Positions 63,999 to 64,000 of a DNA stretch of 64,000 nt are shown here, in pieces. The notes beneath the pieces were generated by a model that was given only the letters and a program-made list of their open reading frames with translations, was not told where the DNA came from and searched no databases. Positions within the stretch are counted from its first letter, which is position 1. Each line of letters opens with the position of its first letter. Origin of the DNA: Roseomonas alba (lineage in GTDB: Bacteria; Pseudomonadota; Alphaproteobacteria; Acetobacterales; Acetobacteraceae); NCBI RefSeq assembly GCF_019430885.1, contig NZ_JAHYBZ010000005.1:1-64000 (forward strand). The letters run 5' to 3'. Both the position numbers and the translations under genes were made by a program.

Positions 63999-64000
63999 CA

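Overview
The window is a GC-rich (roughly 70%) chromosomal segment of an alphaproteobacterium. The most likely source is an Acetobacteraceae member near Roseomonas. This rests on base composition, gene style (Bug-type solute receptors, lpxK-waaA-DUF374 order, TolB/TPR cyclases) and a tRNA-Thr typical of alphaproteobacteria. It is inferred from composition and family resemblance, not from a marker gene.

Layout. Positions 1-6000 hold a truncated TonB-like protein, tRNA-Thr, a YajG-like lipoprotein and a creBC two-component system divergent from creD. Positions 6000-9560 hold a lipid A/Kdo operon (DUF374 acyltransferase, waaA, lpxK). Positions 9700-14500 hold an RND efflux pair followed by thioredoxin. 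Positions 14880-19460 hold a trypsin-like protease, a stand-alone copy of its N-terminal domain, and a copA-cueR-copZ operon. Positions 19445-22600 hold an FNR-family regulator with its own FNR box, then a CMD-family protein, a lipoprotein hydrolase and a YdcF-like protein. Positions 22900-29630 hold an M20 amidohydrolase, a halogenase-like flavoprotein, a GT2 glycosyltransferase, an orphan type VI sheath protein (TssC) and an MFS exporter. Positions 29690-40000 hold an oxidoreductase, a YgjP-like peptidase, a DMT exporter, a ycgN-dapA-like-cupin operon, an RTX protein, a WbpM-type sugar dehydratase, an orphan gp5-type OB-fold protein and an unrecognised 399-residue protein.

Positions 40350-44490 hold a degenerate HD protein, a Bug receptor with an LLM monooxygenase, and a divergent LysR regulator. 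Positions 44490-49800 hold a subtilase, a class III cyclase with TolB/TPR modules, a PAP2/vanadium-haloperoxidase-like enzyme and a Crp-like regulator. Positions 49860-58110 hold an assimilatory or detoxifying nitrite operon: nirB, nirD, cobA, nirC and a PP2C-kinase fusion joined by short gaps or overlaps, next to a secreted triple-repeat protein and a TrpD2-like gene. Positions 58120-64000 hold a zinc-ribbon protein and a complete dipeptide/oligopeptide ABC operon.

The least explained feature is a family of about seven intergenic repeats. The best copies are 350-500 bp with roughly 75-bp inverted ends, each end made of two small hairpins. They sit just after stop codons and split what should be continuous operons (creB/creC and DUF374/waaA). 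Other items worth attention are a cre-like direct repeat between creB and creD, an FNR box in front of a nearly cysteine-free FNR homologue, isolated contractile-injection parts, a perfect 27-bp hairpin, and the subtilase/cyclase/PAP2/Crp neighbourhood.
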